DNA of 64,000 bases, taken from NCBI RefSeq assembly GCF_019175285.1, contig NC_056523.1, positions 207,735,648 through 207,799,647 on the forward strand, read 5' to 3'. The translations under genes were made by a program, and so were the position numbers. The DNA is from Sceloporus undulatus (lineage: Eukaryota > Chordata > Lepidosauria > Squamata > Phrynosomatidae). This document shows, piece after piece, positions 1 to 11,693 of the stretch (within the stretch, counting starts at the first letter, position 1; each line of letters opens with the position of its first letter). Under the pieces are notes generated by a model. It had not been told where the DNA came from. It did not search any database and was given only the letters and a program-made list of their open reading frames with translations.

Positions 1-170
1 GTCCTCCATTTTGAGCATGCCTAAGAAACATGCATTTATATTAAAAATTTTAAAAAATTATCAATTTTTTCATGTGTCCTCCATTTTTAAAAAAAACATG
101 TCCTACATTTGAAAATGTCACCCTACATTTGTCCTACATTTGTCCCAGTTTGGAGGTCCTGCCTTATGGC
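1..170. repeat. Fragment of a TGTCCTCCATTT-rich interspersed repeat
   Basis: The stretch repeats the words TGTCCTCC, CCATTTT and TCCTACATTTG several times. The same vocabulary occurs at 4608-4825 and at the edge near 47080, so this is an interspersed, probably non-autonomous repeat rather than unique sequence. The left end is outside the window and no terminal repeat is visible. The open frame at 109-498 runs through it and has no recognisable domain. Confidence 0.4.
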
Positions 171-513
171 AACACTAACTGAGTTTGAAGTGCAAAAGAC
201 ATTTGCCCTCCATAAACTCAGGAGAGAAGTGAATCCGAGAGTCCTAGAGTTGAAAAGCAATAGCAATATCAAGTACATTTCTTTACCACTTATCAGTGCA
301 CTTAAGCACTCCCTAAGCGGTTTACAAAGTGTAAGATCATTGTCCCCAACAAGATGGGTACTAATTTTAGCAAACTGCTACGGAAGGATGGAAGCTTCCT
401 TCTTGCCTGAAAATCTGTTAATAAGAAAACTTAGAAGACTTTTAAAAACCTCCCAAGGAGCTGGTTTTGGCTTACTTTGGGGGCAAGCTTCCTCTTAGTA
501 GCCAAAGCCTGAT

Positions 514-529
514 GTTTGTGAAGAATTAT
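514..529. repeat. Left target-site duplication of the L1 insertion
   Basis: GTTTGTGAAGAATTAT matches 2944-2959 base for base and brackets the L1 fragment. It marks the pre-insertion site. Confidence 0.8.
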
Positions 530-2943
530 TATTATTTTTAAATAATAATCTTTATTGGGGGGAAAATCCACTTATTTATAAATAAAAAAACAGTTTTTTT
601 ACTTTTTCTGTTGTCTTCCTGGATTGGTGTTATATCTTCCTTTGAGTCTTTGAATAATACTATCAAATAACAGAATTGTCCCCTAATCCTTGTTAAGATT
701 ATTGCTTTACAAGTTGCACAAAGAAAAACAAATTATTTTACAATAGAATTTAGGATAACACATTGTGAAATCTACTTCCTAATCTAATCTGTCTTCTAGA
801 AAATAATACAAGCGTAACTTCCTAATCCTCTTCTCTAGTTCAAAATGCTTGTGCTGGAATGCCATATAGATATTGCCTATGGTGACAAAAAGGAGGTAAA
901 AAATAGAAAATAATTAATTAATAACATACATTTGCTTAACCAATTAATCCTCTATAATTTCTGTGTTTACCTCCCAATGTTTGCTCCCCAAAACATACAC
1001 TTTTTGCCACTCATTTTCCTTTTTGGACATGTTGTGGTTATTAATGTGAAATGAGAATTTATCTAAATCCCTGTATTCATTCACTTTTTGCATCTAAGCA
1101 TCCCATGTCGGTCTTCCTTCCCACTTGCATAATTTAGGTAGTGATATTTTAGCTGCCATCACAAAAAATATGATAACCCTCCAATATTTATTTTCATCCG
1201 CTGATTTCATAACCATAGTCATATTAAGAAGGTATAACTTTGGATGTAATGGAAATTTTGTCTCAAAAATTTGCTGAATTGTATTATAAAGTTCTTTCCA
1301 GAATTTTTGAACTACAGGGCAGCTCCACCAAATATGATAGATTGTGCCCTTTCCAATATTACATCTCCAGCATAAACCTTGGGGTAGCTGATATATCTTT
1401 TTTAATTACCAGTGTAGCCAAAGGTCTAATTTGGGGAATTTATTATTATTGTTATTAGCTCAATATTGCAAGAGGGGGCCTGCTATGCTGGCCCTGCAGA
1501 ATTGCATCTCGTTGTGTCTACCAAGAGAACAGGAGATTCCAATAAATGGAGCTGAAACATATTATAAATGATGTTCAATTAATTGAAATAGGGGAAAACA
1601 CACTCACTACACTTACACACACACACACACTCAAGGCTCAAGAAAATCAGCGGTTAACATGGAATAGGATTTCAGGCTTCACTAGGGTGATATGTACCAG
1701 AATGTAGACTCCCTCCGGGAATCGAATGGGATGCCTGGTAGTGGGACAAGTCTGTTTCACAACGTGGTTTGAACAGAGTTGCTGGTGTCCAAAGCAATGC
1801 TCTGACTGGTGTGGAGCATAGAGACCTTACAAATGGCGCGCCGACTAGCAAAAGTCTGGGCTTTTTATAGACCAAAATCTTGCCTCTGGCAAAGGTGTTT
1901 AATTACTTGCTTCTCACCTGGATGTCCCTGCCTGATTGTCTTAGTGGTCTTAAGCTGCTTGGACAACAGACCCAGGGAGGGGGCAAGCGCCTCAGGGAAG
2001 GCAAACATTTGCTCTTCTTGGGCCATATGATAATCCACTTTTGCAACTCCCTAGACTATCTGGAGTGATAATGAAGGTGCCCCTTAGGGGTGGTGTACAT
2101 GTCCTCACGCTTTGCTGGTAATGGCGGACAGATTATTAGAGTTCACTTAGGGGTCATTAAGGGCTATCATTTATACCAAAATTTATATGGAACAGCCTGG
2201 GTAACACCAGGGGGTAAGCTACCAATTATTCAAGATTTTCAAGTGGTTTTCTTTTAAATCCTGGGCTACAATCCATTTATTTGCCTTCTTCCAGGCATTC
2301 TGCCATTCCTCTAGGTTTGAAACCAAAATCCTCAGCCCACTTTAACATGTAATCTTTTACAGTTTTTTGTTCTAGTTCTCTATCCATTAATAGCTTATAA
2401 AACTTAGATATCTTTTTCTTGTCAGGCAGCCAGAATAGTTTGTCTAACTCATTCTGGGTGCATTCTATTCCAATGGTTCTTTTGTCTTCTGTATATCTCT
2501 GTTTCAGTTGATAATAGTTAAACCAGTTTAAACTATAGCCATCCTTTTTTAGCTCTTCTTTTGATTTTAAATCTCTATTTCCTAAGTGGTCCACTTTTAA
2601 TAGGTTACCATATGTTAACCATTTTTCTTGGGGAGAAGTCCAGCTGGGTAACTTAAGATAGAACTTTTCTTTAATCATATTCCATGTGCGTAGCAAAGAT
2701 CTTCTTACTGGATGGTTATTAAAATCTTTGTTAGCTCTTAGCTTGTCATAATTCAGAAACACATGCCAGCCAAAATGTAGTTGTACTGCTTCCAAATTAA
2801 GTAGTTCATGGTTTTCGAGTTTCATCCAATTTTGAATCCATAATAAACGGCAGACTTAGTAGTATGATTTTAGATCTGGGAGGGTATATCCGCTTTTTTC
2901 TTTAGTGTCTTTTAATACCGCCCACTTAATTCTGAAGCTCAAG
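530..2943 (-). mobile_element. L1-type LINE, 5'-truncated, with 16-bp target-site duplications
   Basis: Minus-strand translation gives the C-terminal part of an L1 ORF2. The conserved YHIWWSCP..FWKEL block lies at about 1290-1345. A long collinear segment at 2277-2825 has the LHFGWHVFL..KLRANKDF block typical of squamate L1 upstream of the C-terminal cysteine region. The T-rich 3' side is at about 530-600. The same 16 bases, GTTTGTGAAGAATTAT, stand at 514-529 and 2944-2959, as expected for target-primed reverse transcription. The element is truncated upstream of the C-terminal third of ORF2 and broken by stops. A foreign segment of about 0.77 kb splits it at roughly 1450-2225. Confidence 0.85.
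1450..2225 (-). other. Unassigned insertion in the L1, possibly a solitary LTR (fossil)
   Basis: This block interrupts the L1 reading between its C-terminal cysteine region and the segment starting near 2277. It has no coding similarity that I recognise. It contains a CA-rich run (about 1605-1632) and, on the minus strand, a TATAAAAAG-like box near 1860-1868. It has the size and promoter-like content of a solitary LTR, but terminal TG..CA ends and flanking duplications could not be fixed, so the family is open. Confidence 0.3.
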
Positions 2944-2959
2944 GTTTGTGAAGAATTAT
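2944..2959. repeat. Right target-site duplication of the L1 insertion
   Basis: Identical 16-mer to 514-529, located at the 5'-truncated end of the minus-strand L1. Confidence 0.8.
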
Positions 2960-3019
2960 AATGCTTATATTAAAACTATCCTTCCCATTTCTGATCCCTT
3001 TTAAAGCCAATGTCCCCCA

Positions 3020-3326
3020 GTAGGAGCAGAGCTGTATAAGAAAAGAGACACAAAAGACACACACTTCCTTTGTTTTGGCCCAAGGAGCCTAGCTTCCTTC
3101 TAGCTCTGAAGCCTCAGGGAGAGAAAGAGAAAACTCTCAGTTCAGCTGAGGCCTCAGGGAAGGTTCTGGAACATTCTCCAGTCACAAGCAACACAAAATG
3201 GCCACTGGAATACAAAATGGCTGTCGTAACACAAAACGGCCATCTCTGCCTCAGCACTTGCCTCAGCACAGCAAAGTCTGAAGGGATTTCCAAACTGTAA
3301 CAACACCTAAGATTTCCTGATACTAT
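3020..3326. repeat. Unassigned repeat family shared with 8986-9060 and 16981-17060
   Basis: The stretch around 3111-3175 (GAGAGAAAGAG..CTGAGGCCTC..GGTTCTGGAACA) occurs in reverse complement at 8986-9050. The tail around 3285-3320 (GATTTCC..AACAACACCT) recurs at 17017-17060. At least three copies in one window mean it is an interspersed repeat. It has no coding content, and its class cannot be told from these pieces. Confidence 0.45.
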
Positions 3327-3480
3327 CAGGGCCGGCTCATCCATATAGGTGAGCTAGGCAGCTGCCTAGGGGCGCCAACCTCTAGGGGGCGCCAGGGAGA
3401 GAGAGAGAAAGAGAGAGAGTGGCTGGAGCCGGAGGATCATAGAAGCAGGCAAGCAGAGCAGCCAGCAGCCAGTAGCACTG
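3327..3480. mobile_element. hAT-like terminus (CAGGGCCGGC)
   Basis: CAGGGCCGGC at 3327-3336 followed by a GCGCC-rich segment resembles the ends of hAT/Charlie-type non-autonomous elements. The matching right end was not found, so only one terminus is supported and the extent is approximate. Confidence 0.35.
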
Positions 3481-3654
3481 TGAGTAGCAGGGAGAGAGAG
3501 CTGCTTGCTGAGGCTGGAAGGGGGGAGAAAGTTTGCTGCACTCTGCAACTCCTGGGCTGCATCCACACTGGAGAATTAACCCGGTTTGGCACTGCTTTAA
3601 CTCTTTCTAGCTCAAGGCTATGGAATTCTGGGAGTTGGAGTTTGTTGTGGAGTC

Positions 3655-4085
3655 CAGAGCGCCTCCCTTCTCCTTCCTTCCTTCGTTCCTTCCCTCTATC
3701 TTCTTTCCTTCGCCCTTCTTTCCTTCTCTCCTTTTCCTTCCTTCCTTCCTTCCTTCCTTCCTTCCTCCTGTCCCTCCCCCCCTCCCCTCCCTCCCTCCCT
3801 CCCTTCCCTCCCTCTTCTCTTCCTTCCTTCTTCTTTCCCTCTCTTTCTTGCCAAGAGAGAGACTTCTTCAGGGAAGGCTTGCCATGGCCTTCCTCTGAGG
3901 CTGAGATAGTGTGACTCCCCAAAGTCACCCAGTGGGTTTCCATGGCCCCATTTCTCCCTCACTCACTCCCTCCCCCTTCCTTCTTTCCTACCTTCCCCCT
4001 CCCTCTCGATTCTTCTCTTCCTCTCTCCCTTCCTCCCTCCTTCTTCCCTTCCTTCCTTCCTTCCTCTCTCCCTTGTTCAGGAAAG
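3655..4085. repeat. CTTCC/CTCCC pyrimidine-rich array containing SINE pieces
   Basis: Long runs of CTTC, CTTCC and CTCCC units dominate. Embedded at about 3862-3945 and again at about 4078-4165 is the same 70-bp SINE piece (GGCTTGCCATGGCCTT.. to ..GTGGGTTTCCATGGCCCC). The array and the SINE end have therefore been duplicated together as a larger tandem unit. The long open frames on both strands here are compositional. Confidence 0.75.
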
Positions 4086-4269
4086 GCTTGCCATGGCCTT
4101 TCCCTGAGGCTGAGAGAGTGTGACTCCCCCAAAGTCACCCAGTGGGTTTCCATGGCCCCATTTCTCCATCCCCTCCATAACTCCTTCCTCCTTCCCAGAC
4201 TTGGGCCCTATTCCTTCCCTATCCACCCACTTTTGCCTCCCTTCCCACTCACTCACCTAGACCCCCTTG

Positions 4270-4490
4270 TTGTTGTTGTTTGTTTTTGTGTGTCCTCTAG
4301 TCCTTTCTGCCTCCTGGCCACCTTCTCATGGGGTTTCCTTGGAAAGGTTTGTTCAGAGGAGGCTCGCCATGGCCTTCCTCTGAGGCTGAGAGAGTGTGAT
4401 GCCCCCACCCAGTGGGTTTCCATGGCCGAGCTGGGATTTGAAACCAGAGTCATAGTCCAATGCTCAGACAACTAGTCCACACTGGCTCCA
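4270..4490 (-). mobile_element. tRNA-derived SINE
   Basis: In reverse complement this reads as the squamate tRNA-head SINE: a head with a degenerate B box (around 4440), then the GGAAACCCACTGGGTG, AGTCACACTCTCTCAGCCTCAGAG-type and AACAAATC..AAGAAAACCCCATGA-type blocks toward the 3' tail. It is close in structure to the copies at 34497, 45486, 48418 and 48725. Confidence 0.75.
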
Positions 4491-4607
4491 ACAATATGCT
4501 TTCAAAGCTTGGTCTTTTTTTTGGAGGAGAACTCACCTTCTCACTCAGAGAGCAGTGGAGCCACAACAAACTACAAATCCCAGGGCTCCATAGCATGGAA
4601 CCAGCAA

Positions 4608-4825
4608 GATGACCAGATGTCCTCTTTTTCTGGGGTATATCTTACATTTCAGTCTTCAGTCCAGGAGGAATTCCAAAAATGTCCTCCCGTTTGAGCATCA
4701 TCAAGAAGCATGAATTTATATTTATATGAGGCGTTTCAGCTTTTACTTGGTCTTGTCCTCCATTTTACTTGAAAGTCCTTCATTTTGTGGTGCCTTGTCC
4801 TCCTTTGTGGTTAGGACAGCCAGTC
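4608..4825. repeat. TGTCCTC-type repeat nested in the foldback MITE
   Basis: The stretch from GATGACCAGATGTCCTC to GGACAGCCAGTCAC interrupts the right arm of the MITE. It shares vocabulary with the window's first 170 bases (GTCCTCCATTTT, GAAGCATGAATTTATATT). Another start of the same type (GGTGACCAGAAGTCCTCC) is near 47080. Confidence 0.45.
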
Positions 4826-4905
4826 ACTGTGGGAGCCAAGGGCAGCTAAAGTGGTGTGAAACTGCATCAATTCCATAGTGGGTATACATTTTGGGGGGGC
4901 TGCCC

Positions 4906-4909
<4 letters not shown>

Positions 4910-4947
<38 letters not shown>

Positions 4948-4950
4948 CAT
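4910..4950. repeat. (ATCT)n microsatellite
   Basis: About ten tandem CTAT units ending in two CCAT variants. Confidence 0.9.
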
Positions 4951-5259
4951 CCATGTGTGTGCCTGAAGAGACAGAGATACTTGTATGAATTATATTTTAT
5001 ATCTGTATTCAAGACACATTTTTAAAACAAACTTTTAAAAAACAAACTTTAAAACCTACATTAACTAAGAAAGTTCATTAAAAAGCATTAAATATTTTCT
5101 CTCTTCCTCCTTTAAGCGTTACAAGGCATTCACCGCTCCCTGCATCCAAAGCATTTTGTTGCCCAATGAAAGGCATCCTCAAAGGATTCAAACTTCTGGA
5201 ACGGAAGGTATTTCTTTACTCTAAGACAGGAATAAAAAGAAATCAACATTTCCATTTCC

Positions 5260-5261
<2 letters not shown>

Positions 5262-5300
<39 letters not shown>
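5262..5300. repeat. (TA)n(GA)n compound microsatellite
   Basis: A TA run passes directly into a GA run of similar length. Confidence 0.9.
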
Positions 5301-5502
5301 CATGTTTAAAACCTCTCAACTTGTGTATAGGGAAATTATTATATATTGCATTATTTCTAGATGAGAAAAATTTCAACTCTTGGAGGTGGAATAGACTAAA
5401 TAAAAATCAAATTGGAAAAAAATGTTTATAATGTAGTGACAAAAATGTAATAATAACAATTTATTAACTTTCAGAAAGTTAATAACAAACCAGGAGGAAT
5501 TC

Positions 5503-6495
5503 ATAGAATCATAGAGTTGGAAGAGACCACAAGCGCCATGCTATCCAACCCCTGCCATGCAGGAAATCACATTCAAAGCATTCATGACAGATGGCCATCC
5601 AGCCTCTGCTTAAATGCCTCCAAGTAAGGAGGCTCCACGACACTCCAAGGAAGGAGTGTGTTCCATTGTCGAACAGCCCTTATTGCCAGAAAGTTCCTCC
5701 TAATGTTGAGCTGGAATCCCTTTTCCTGTAACTTGCATCCATTGTTCCATGTCCTTTTCTCTGGAGCAGCAGAAAACAAGCTTTCTCCCTCCTCAATATG
5801 ACATCCCTTCAAATATTTAAACAGGGCTATCATATCACCTTTTAACCTTCTCTTCTCCAGGCTAAACATCACCAGCTCCCTGAGTCATTCCTCATAGGGC
5901 ATGGTTTCCAGACCCTTCACCATTTTAGTCACCTTTCTTTGGACACTCCACATCCTTTTTGAATTGTGGTGCCCAGTACTGTACTGGACACAGTATTATT
6001 CCAGGTGGGGCCTGACCAAAACAGAATAGAGTTGCACTATTATGTCCCTTGGTCTAGACAGTATAACTCTATTGATGCAGCCTAAAATCGCATTGGCCTT
6101 TTTAGCTGCCTCATCACACTGTTGACTCATGTTCAACTTGTGGTCTACTTGGATTCCTTGATCCCTTTCACATGTATAAGTCTCCTTAAGCCAGGTGTCC
6201 CACATCCTATAGCTGCACATTTCATTTTTCCACCCCAAGTGCAATACCTTACATTTCTCCTTGTTGAAGTTAATTTTGTTAGCTTTGGTCCAGCTTTCTA
6301 GCCTAGGAGTATTAGCTACTCCTCCTAACTTGGTATCATCTGCTAATTTGATATGTATGCCCCCAATTCTGTCATCCAAATCATTAATAAAGATGATGAA
6401 TAGCACTGGGCCCAGGACAGAACCCCACTGGTCACTTCTCCCCAGGATGAAAAGGGGCCGTTGTTGAGCACCCTTTGGGTTCGATCGGTCAAGAT
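5503..6495 (-). mobile_element. CR1 LINE, 3' part of ORF2 (minus strand)
   Basis: Minus-strand translation gives classic CR1 ORF2: VLGPVLFIIFINDLDDRIGG and LADDTKLGG in the RT region (about 6330-6440). Downstream come the [19 protein letters not shown] block, LYSVLVRPHLE, then GDMIALFKYLKGCH and NNGCKLQEKGFQLNIRRNF, ending at DGHL near 5583. The CR1 3' signature TCATAGAATCATAGAG lies at 5501-5516. It is 5'-truncated at about 6495 and the open frame is interrupted around 5880-5995. Confidence 0.92.
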
Positions 6496-7100
6496 ACAAA
6501 TTTACAACATGTCAAAGAGATAGAAGAAAAGGGAGAAGAGGGAAAGAAAGAAAAGAGGAAAAAACAATGGAAAGAAAACAGAAGACATAATATTGAATTA
6601 CAAACAGTTGACGTACAGACTACAAGACATAAGACAAATTAAAATCGACTTCCTGAAACCTATTACATACATCCTTCAGTTGATGTATCTTTCCTTAATT
6701 ATCTAATTTCATATAACCTATCATGTAATTACTTAACATTACTAACTTACATCATAATATCAAAAAATAGGATATTAAAGCCATGAAATATTTCTAGGAG
6801 ATCCATTATAGAAATTGAATAATATTAAATTTGAGCATATAAGAGAAGCATTACATCATATTATTTTCCTGGTCTTTTCCTATTTGTCTATTTTCTGTCC
6901 TTTAATATAAAGTATGTTTTAATATGTTATACTGTTTAATACTGTCTTAAGGGGGGGAGGGATAAAGTGTTTTTAATTGTTGTATTTTATATTTTACTGT
7001 TGTCAACAGCCTGGATTGGTTTCCCATAGGGCGGTATACAAATAAAGATTATTATTGTTGTTGTTGTTGTTGTTGTTGTTGTAAAGGAGAAAATGGTGTT
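6496..7100. other. Intergenic, with a SINE/LINE-like 3' tail and (GTT)n
   Basis: The first part is A-rich with no coding signal. At 6990-7045 a GGGCGGTATACAAATAAAG tail appears, related to the tails at 25735-25800 and 52965-53020, and followed by an ATT/GTT run at 7046-7082. The head of the element could not be delimited. Confidence 0.45.
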
Positions 7101-8726
7101 AACATAACAAAAAATAATTATTCAATTGAAATTAAATTTTGTATTACCTGAACTGTTATCTATAACATGATTTATCAGTCAAGCGTACAATTAAGATGCA
7201 AATTTTGTCCAAAAAGGTAACTAATGGTTTCCAAATTCTTTTACAGATCTCCCAGGAGTTTCTTCTTATTAAGCAGGTAAGTTTGTCCATCTCCACCAGA
7301 TCTAATACTTTTATTATCCATGTATTGTAATCAATGGTATCCTTCTTTTTCCAGTTTGAAGCGTAAATTAGTCACGCTGCTGAATTTAAGTAAAATATGC
7401 CATGCTTTTTTTCTAAATCATCTATTGGGATCATTCCTAGTAAATAATATTCTGGTGTCATGGGGAAGTTATAATTCAATATCTATTGTGTCCATTTATG
7501 AATCTGCTTCCAGAATCTGGATGCATAGGGGCAGTTCCACCATAGATGAAAGAAAGAACCAGGAGTTTTATTGCACTTCCAGCAATTTTGGGTTTTGGTT
7601 TGTATAAATTTTTGCAAGCTTTGATGGTGTTAGGTACCAGCGGAATTGCATTTTATAATAATTTTCCTTGAGGGCATAACATGAAGTATACTTTATCCTA
7701 GTTTTCCAATTTTTTCCCACTGATCTAAAGGGATATTACGATGCAAATCTTGAGCCCATTTGATAATGCCTTTTTAATATATTCTTCCCCCAACTCAAAA
7801 GATAATAACATGCTGTATATTTTAGCTATTTTTTGCATTGTTTTTTTTTAGAACAAAATTTCATCTATATTTGAGCTTTCTAAATTAAAGCCTATAAAAT
7901 TTTTATCTTTAATGAATCTTTCTTTTAGCTGTCTGTAAGTAAACCAGCGTATCTGATAACAATTCTTATTGAGCTCTTCCAAGGTTTTTATATTTATATT
8001 TTTAGAAACGTAATCAATATTTAACAGTTGTTTATAGCTAAGCCATTTTTCAGATCCAAATTCTTGGTTTTTATGGAATCCTTCATTTATAGAGACCCAC
8101 ATACTTTTATTAATACTTTGCAAATACAATGATCCTGAAATTCCTTATTAGCCTTTAATTTTTCATAAAAAAGGTAGACATGCCACCCAAAGATATTATT
8201 ATATCCTTCCAGATTCAATAAACTTTTATTCTCTAATTTGCACCATTCCGAGATCCATTCAAGGCAGGAAGCGTGAAAATAAACTTTAAGATTTGGTACA
8301 GCCAGACCTCCCTGTTCAATAGAATCTTGCATCTCTTTCATTCTCACTAGCTTTTTTGCCTCTCCAAATGAATTTAGAAATATCAACTTTGCCAGACCTT
8401 AAAAGGTTTCTCATTCATCAAAATTGTAATATTCTGAAAGAGAAACATAATCCTAGGTAATATATTCATCTTTATTGAGGATATTTTACCCATCCATGAT
8501 AAACCAATCTTGTTCCATCTATCCATATCTTTTCTTACAGTTTTCCATGTTTTTTTCATAATTATTTTTAAAAAGATCGATATTTTTTGCAGTAATTTCT
8601 ATGCCCAAAGATTTAAACTTTTTTTTAATTTGATATGGTGTTTTTGATTTTAATTCTTGCTCTTCTTTCTTTGTCAAATTAATTACTAACATAGAGTTTT
8701 GTGTTTCTGTTTGTGAGTTTGGGGAA
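7100..8726 (-). mobile_element. L1-type LINE ORF2 C-terminal fragment (minus strand)
   Basis: Minus-strand reading gives IEQGGLAVPNLKVYFHA and FGWHVYLFYEKLKANKEFQD at 8090-8386. The stretch EKWLSYKQLL.. to FTYRQLKERFIKDKNFIG follows at 7848-8129. The SFFHLWWNCPYASRFWKQIH block (the L1 C-terminal cysteine region) lies at about 7505-7570. Stops and frameshifts are frequent. The element stops at the MITE that begins at 8729. It is a different L1 copy from the one at 0.5-2.9 kb, judging by divergent residues in shared blocks. Confidence 0.85.
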
Positions 8727-8728
8727 TA

Positions 8729-8982
8729 CAGTGGTACCCCGGGATACGAATTACCCAGCTTACGAATTTTTCGGGATACGAAAAAATCCCATAGGGATTT
8801 ATTGTTTCGGCTTACGAAGGTTTTTTCGGGTTACGAAAAAACCTCGACGCTATTTCGCCACCGGAGGGCAGCAGAGAGCTATTTTTTTCCATTAGCGCCT
8901 ATGGCAATTCAGGTTACGAAGGTTTTTCGGGTTACGAAATTAGCCGCGGAACGAATTAATTTCGTAACCCGAGGTACCACTG
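8729..8982. mobile_element. Tc1/mariner-like MITE, CAGTGGTACC termini, TA target
   Basis: It begins CAGTGGTACCCCGGGATACG and ends CGTAACCCGAGGTACCACTG, an inverted repeat, with TA on both sides (8727-8728 and 8983-8984). TACGAA words repeat inside. The TA target and CAGTGGTACC ends place it with mariner/Tigger-type non-autonomous elements. A second copy lies at 18630-18869. Confidence 0.8.
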
Positions 8983-8985
8983 TAA

Positions 8986-11693
8986 TGTTCCAGAACCTTC
9001 TCTGAGGCCTCCTCAGTTGAAGTGAGAGGCTCCTCTTTCTCTCCTGAGGCTCCAGAGCGAGAAGGAGGCCAGGCTCCTTGGGCCAAAAGGAAGGAAGTGT
9101 GGCCTTTGTGCCTCTGGCCCTCCATTTTGGGAAGGAAGGAGGGAGGAAGGGGCCTGTGGGGGTCTGAGGCAGGGGAGGCAGGGGACCCAGGGCCAGTGGG
9201 GAGGCTGGCCTTTGGGGGCTGGGAGAGAGAGGTGGGGAAAGAAACCCTCCCTTTGGGACCTAGCTGGGGAGGGTCCCACCGGTCCTTGCCTCTCCCTTTG
9301 GGAAAGGAGACCCCCTCAGCCCCATGGACTCACTCCTGCCACTCATTCCTATAAGGGCTGGGACTCAGAGGAGTTGCCTGCCTCCTAGGCTGCACCTTCC
9401 GCCCTCCATTGCCATTGGCACTGACCTTTTCCCCATTGCCTTCCCTCCCTCAGCCCTGTGGACCTCCTCCTCCTCCTTCGCACTCAGAGCAACCCTTCTC
9501 TACGGCTGAGGATACGGCCTCTGACCCAGGGAAGCTCCGGCCATAAAGGGCTGCAGAAGAGGCCTTTCTGGGGCTGCAGAAGTCAGGGTCTTTGTGTTGA
9601 AGGTAAGTTTTTATTCCTGGAGCTGAAAGAGGAGCTTTGTTGAAAGGTTTCAGTCCAGGATTGTATGGAAGGGTTGCAGCTGAGTGAGGGAGCCCATGCT
9701 TTGCATGCATTAAGGCCCAAATTCAGTCTCTGGCAGCATTGTCTTCTCAGAAGGTGGAAGTTCGATTTCCAGACCCCCCAGACACACAGTGTGCCAGTGG
9801 GTTCTTTGTGTGAAGACTGTGTGTGTACATAGCATTTACTAGAGCTTTGTGAGATATTTGTTTCACTGGGTTTATGAAATGAACTTACATTCATCTTCAC
9901 TTCCCAAAAATGAGCATAATCCAAAATGCAGTCTTCAATCACAAACCTATAGATTTATAGATTTTTCTTGTATCAAGTGCAACACATTCAGTGTTGTGCT
10001 TACTTGTTAAAAATACACAAGGAGATGTGAAGATGAATCTGAATTTGACAATAGGTCCCTTTAGAAACAGTGCACACAAATGTACATATATGGATTTTAG
10101 TGTGGCTTCAGCAAGCAGAGAGGGAGGTGCACACCTCATGCTCCAGCTATGACTGACAAACATAAATACAGCAGTTAAGCTTAGAGATTAGTCTCACTTT
10201 GAAAAACATATTATTTCACCAGTGTCTAAATGGGGATATGGCCATGATGAGTGGAGCCTGTGGATCAGATCCATCAAGTAATGCATGTCTTATCCAGTCC
10301 AGGAGCCACACATTCTCCACCTGGGACATAGACCAGGTCCTCCTCCTCCTCCTCTGTGTGAAAGAGAAGTCAAATTCTCATCAGTGATGATGACACAGCA
10401 TGAAAAATTAGCATTCCAGCATTTAAAAGATTGAGGAGGCCTGAATCCTGTTGGTTAACCCTAGAGTAGACACACTGAACCCATAAGCAACTGGTGAATC
10501 AATGTATAGTTAAATTCAACTGATTCAGTGATTCTAATCTGATCAGGACTAAGCATAGGATAGGATACAGGCTAGGATTTAGTCCTACCTTTGGGCTATT
10601 CCCAAGCCAAGCTGGGCAGGCAACACTGTGGAAAAAAGGCACTCTCCACATGGGCAGAGACACTTTCAGAATTTGTGACTTCTTTGTATGCAGAAGGCTG
10701 ACATGGAAATTGGGTTCTCCTTTCCCATCAGCTGAATCCTCTGGTGCCCCCCCGATCCTGGGAGGAGGGCTGGATCCCATGGAAGGGGAGCAACCTGGGA
10801 AGAGAGGGCTCCTTTCCTGCCCTGCCTGACCGGGGGCCTCCCTGGGGGATAGGGGGCAACTGGTTTGGCCACTTGGAGAATGAGGGATCACTAGGCCAGA
10901 AATCCTGACCCAGCAGATCCCTCTATGCTCCAGTGTTGCTCCAGGTGGAATCACGATACAACTGGCCATTCACAGACCCAGGTCTTCCCATAGAGTTGTG
11001 GAGGCCATCCCGCATGGGCATTTCATGCCTGGTGAGAGTGTTGGGTCCGAGGTATTGGGGAAACATCCAGCTGTGTTTCTGTAGCAAGAAGCAAAATGAA
11101 GACATCTTCCTCTGAGAGCCACTGGGGACCTCTGGAGGTTTCAACAAATGATGCACTCATTTCACATCTAGCTAAGGGGACATAGCCTGGACCCTCTCCA
11201 ATTCCCCATCCCCTGATCTATGCTAAGTCCAGGGAGGCTTTGGTTGGTGCAGAGGGAGGAAGGGGATATCAGTCTCTCCATCGACCCAAAGGATGCATAC
11301 GTCACCTGCATATATCTCTGTGTCTTTGAGTGCAGCAGGTTTCTTGCCAGACCAAGCCTAACCCTGGTCTCTTTTCTCAGGGACTTCATCTGAGCCCCTT
11401 GTACAGAGCTTTAGGGCATCTTTTCCTGGAAGTGACCCAAGGGCAGGGCCACCAGGACCCCCTGACCACATGATGGCCGACATGAAGGCCAAGCGGAGGG
11501 AGTTGGGGTGCAACAGAAAAAGTCTGCTGAGGTACAACAACTCTTTGGTGAGTCGCAATCCTGACTATTAGTTTCATGTGTGTCACTCCTATGCAAGCGC
11601 ATGAAAGTAAGTAACAAACATACTCTCCCAGTTTTGCAGAGACAGTCTGTGTTAATCCTCTGTCACTCCACTTTTTCAGGGTCTTTTAAAAAT
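8986..11693. other. Long stretch without a supportable gene
   Basis: 8986-9060 is the reverse-complement copy of the repeat at 3111-3175. The remaining 2.6 kb has only short overlapping frames on both strands, GC-rich near 9050-9560, with no domain, splice-paired exon or repeat end that I recognise. A short stretch near 11260-11350 faintly recalls a reverse transcriptase block but is too short to call. Confidence 0.5.

Larger units (their letters stand above)
3549..4890. mobile_element. Foldback MITE, opened by later insertions
   Basis: The left arm is at 3549-3660 (GGCTGCATCCACACTGGAG.. to ..GGGAGTTGGAGTTTGTTGTGG). The complementary right arm is at about 4545-4605 (CACAACAAACTACAAATCCC..) and continues at about 4835-4885 (GGCAGCTAAAGTGGTGTG..). 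Intact relatives lie at 17271-17483 and 32785-33010, which shows that the two arms belong together. Between them sit a pyrimidine-rich array, a SINE and a TGTCCTC-type repeat. Confidence 0.6.

Noticed and set aside
3437-4475. Long frames on both strands (Lys/Glu/Gly-rich and Phe/Pro/Ser-rich)
   Set aside because: They are produced by the CTTCC/CTCCC array. Both strands are open, which is a composition effect.
4910-4950. Regularly spaced short repeats as a CRISPR-like array
   Set aside because: A plain ATCT microsatellite without spacers, in a vertebrate genome.
11260-11350. Short SIDPKDAYV-like match recalling reverse transcriptase of a tyrosine-recombinase retroelement
   Set aside because: Only about ten residues agree and no further domain follows in any frame.
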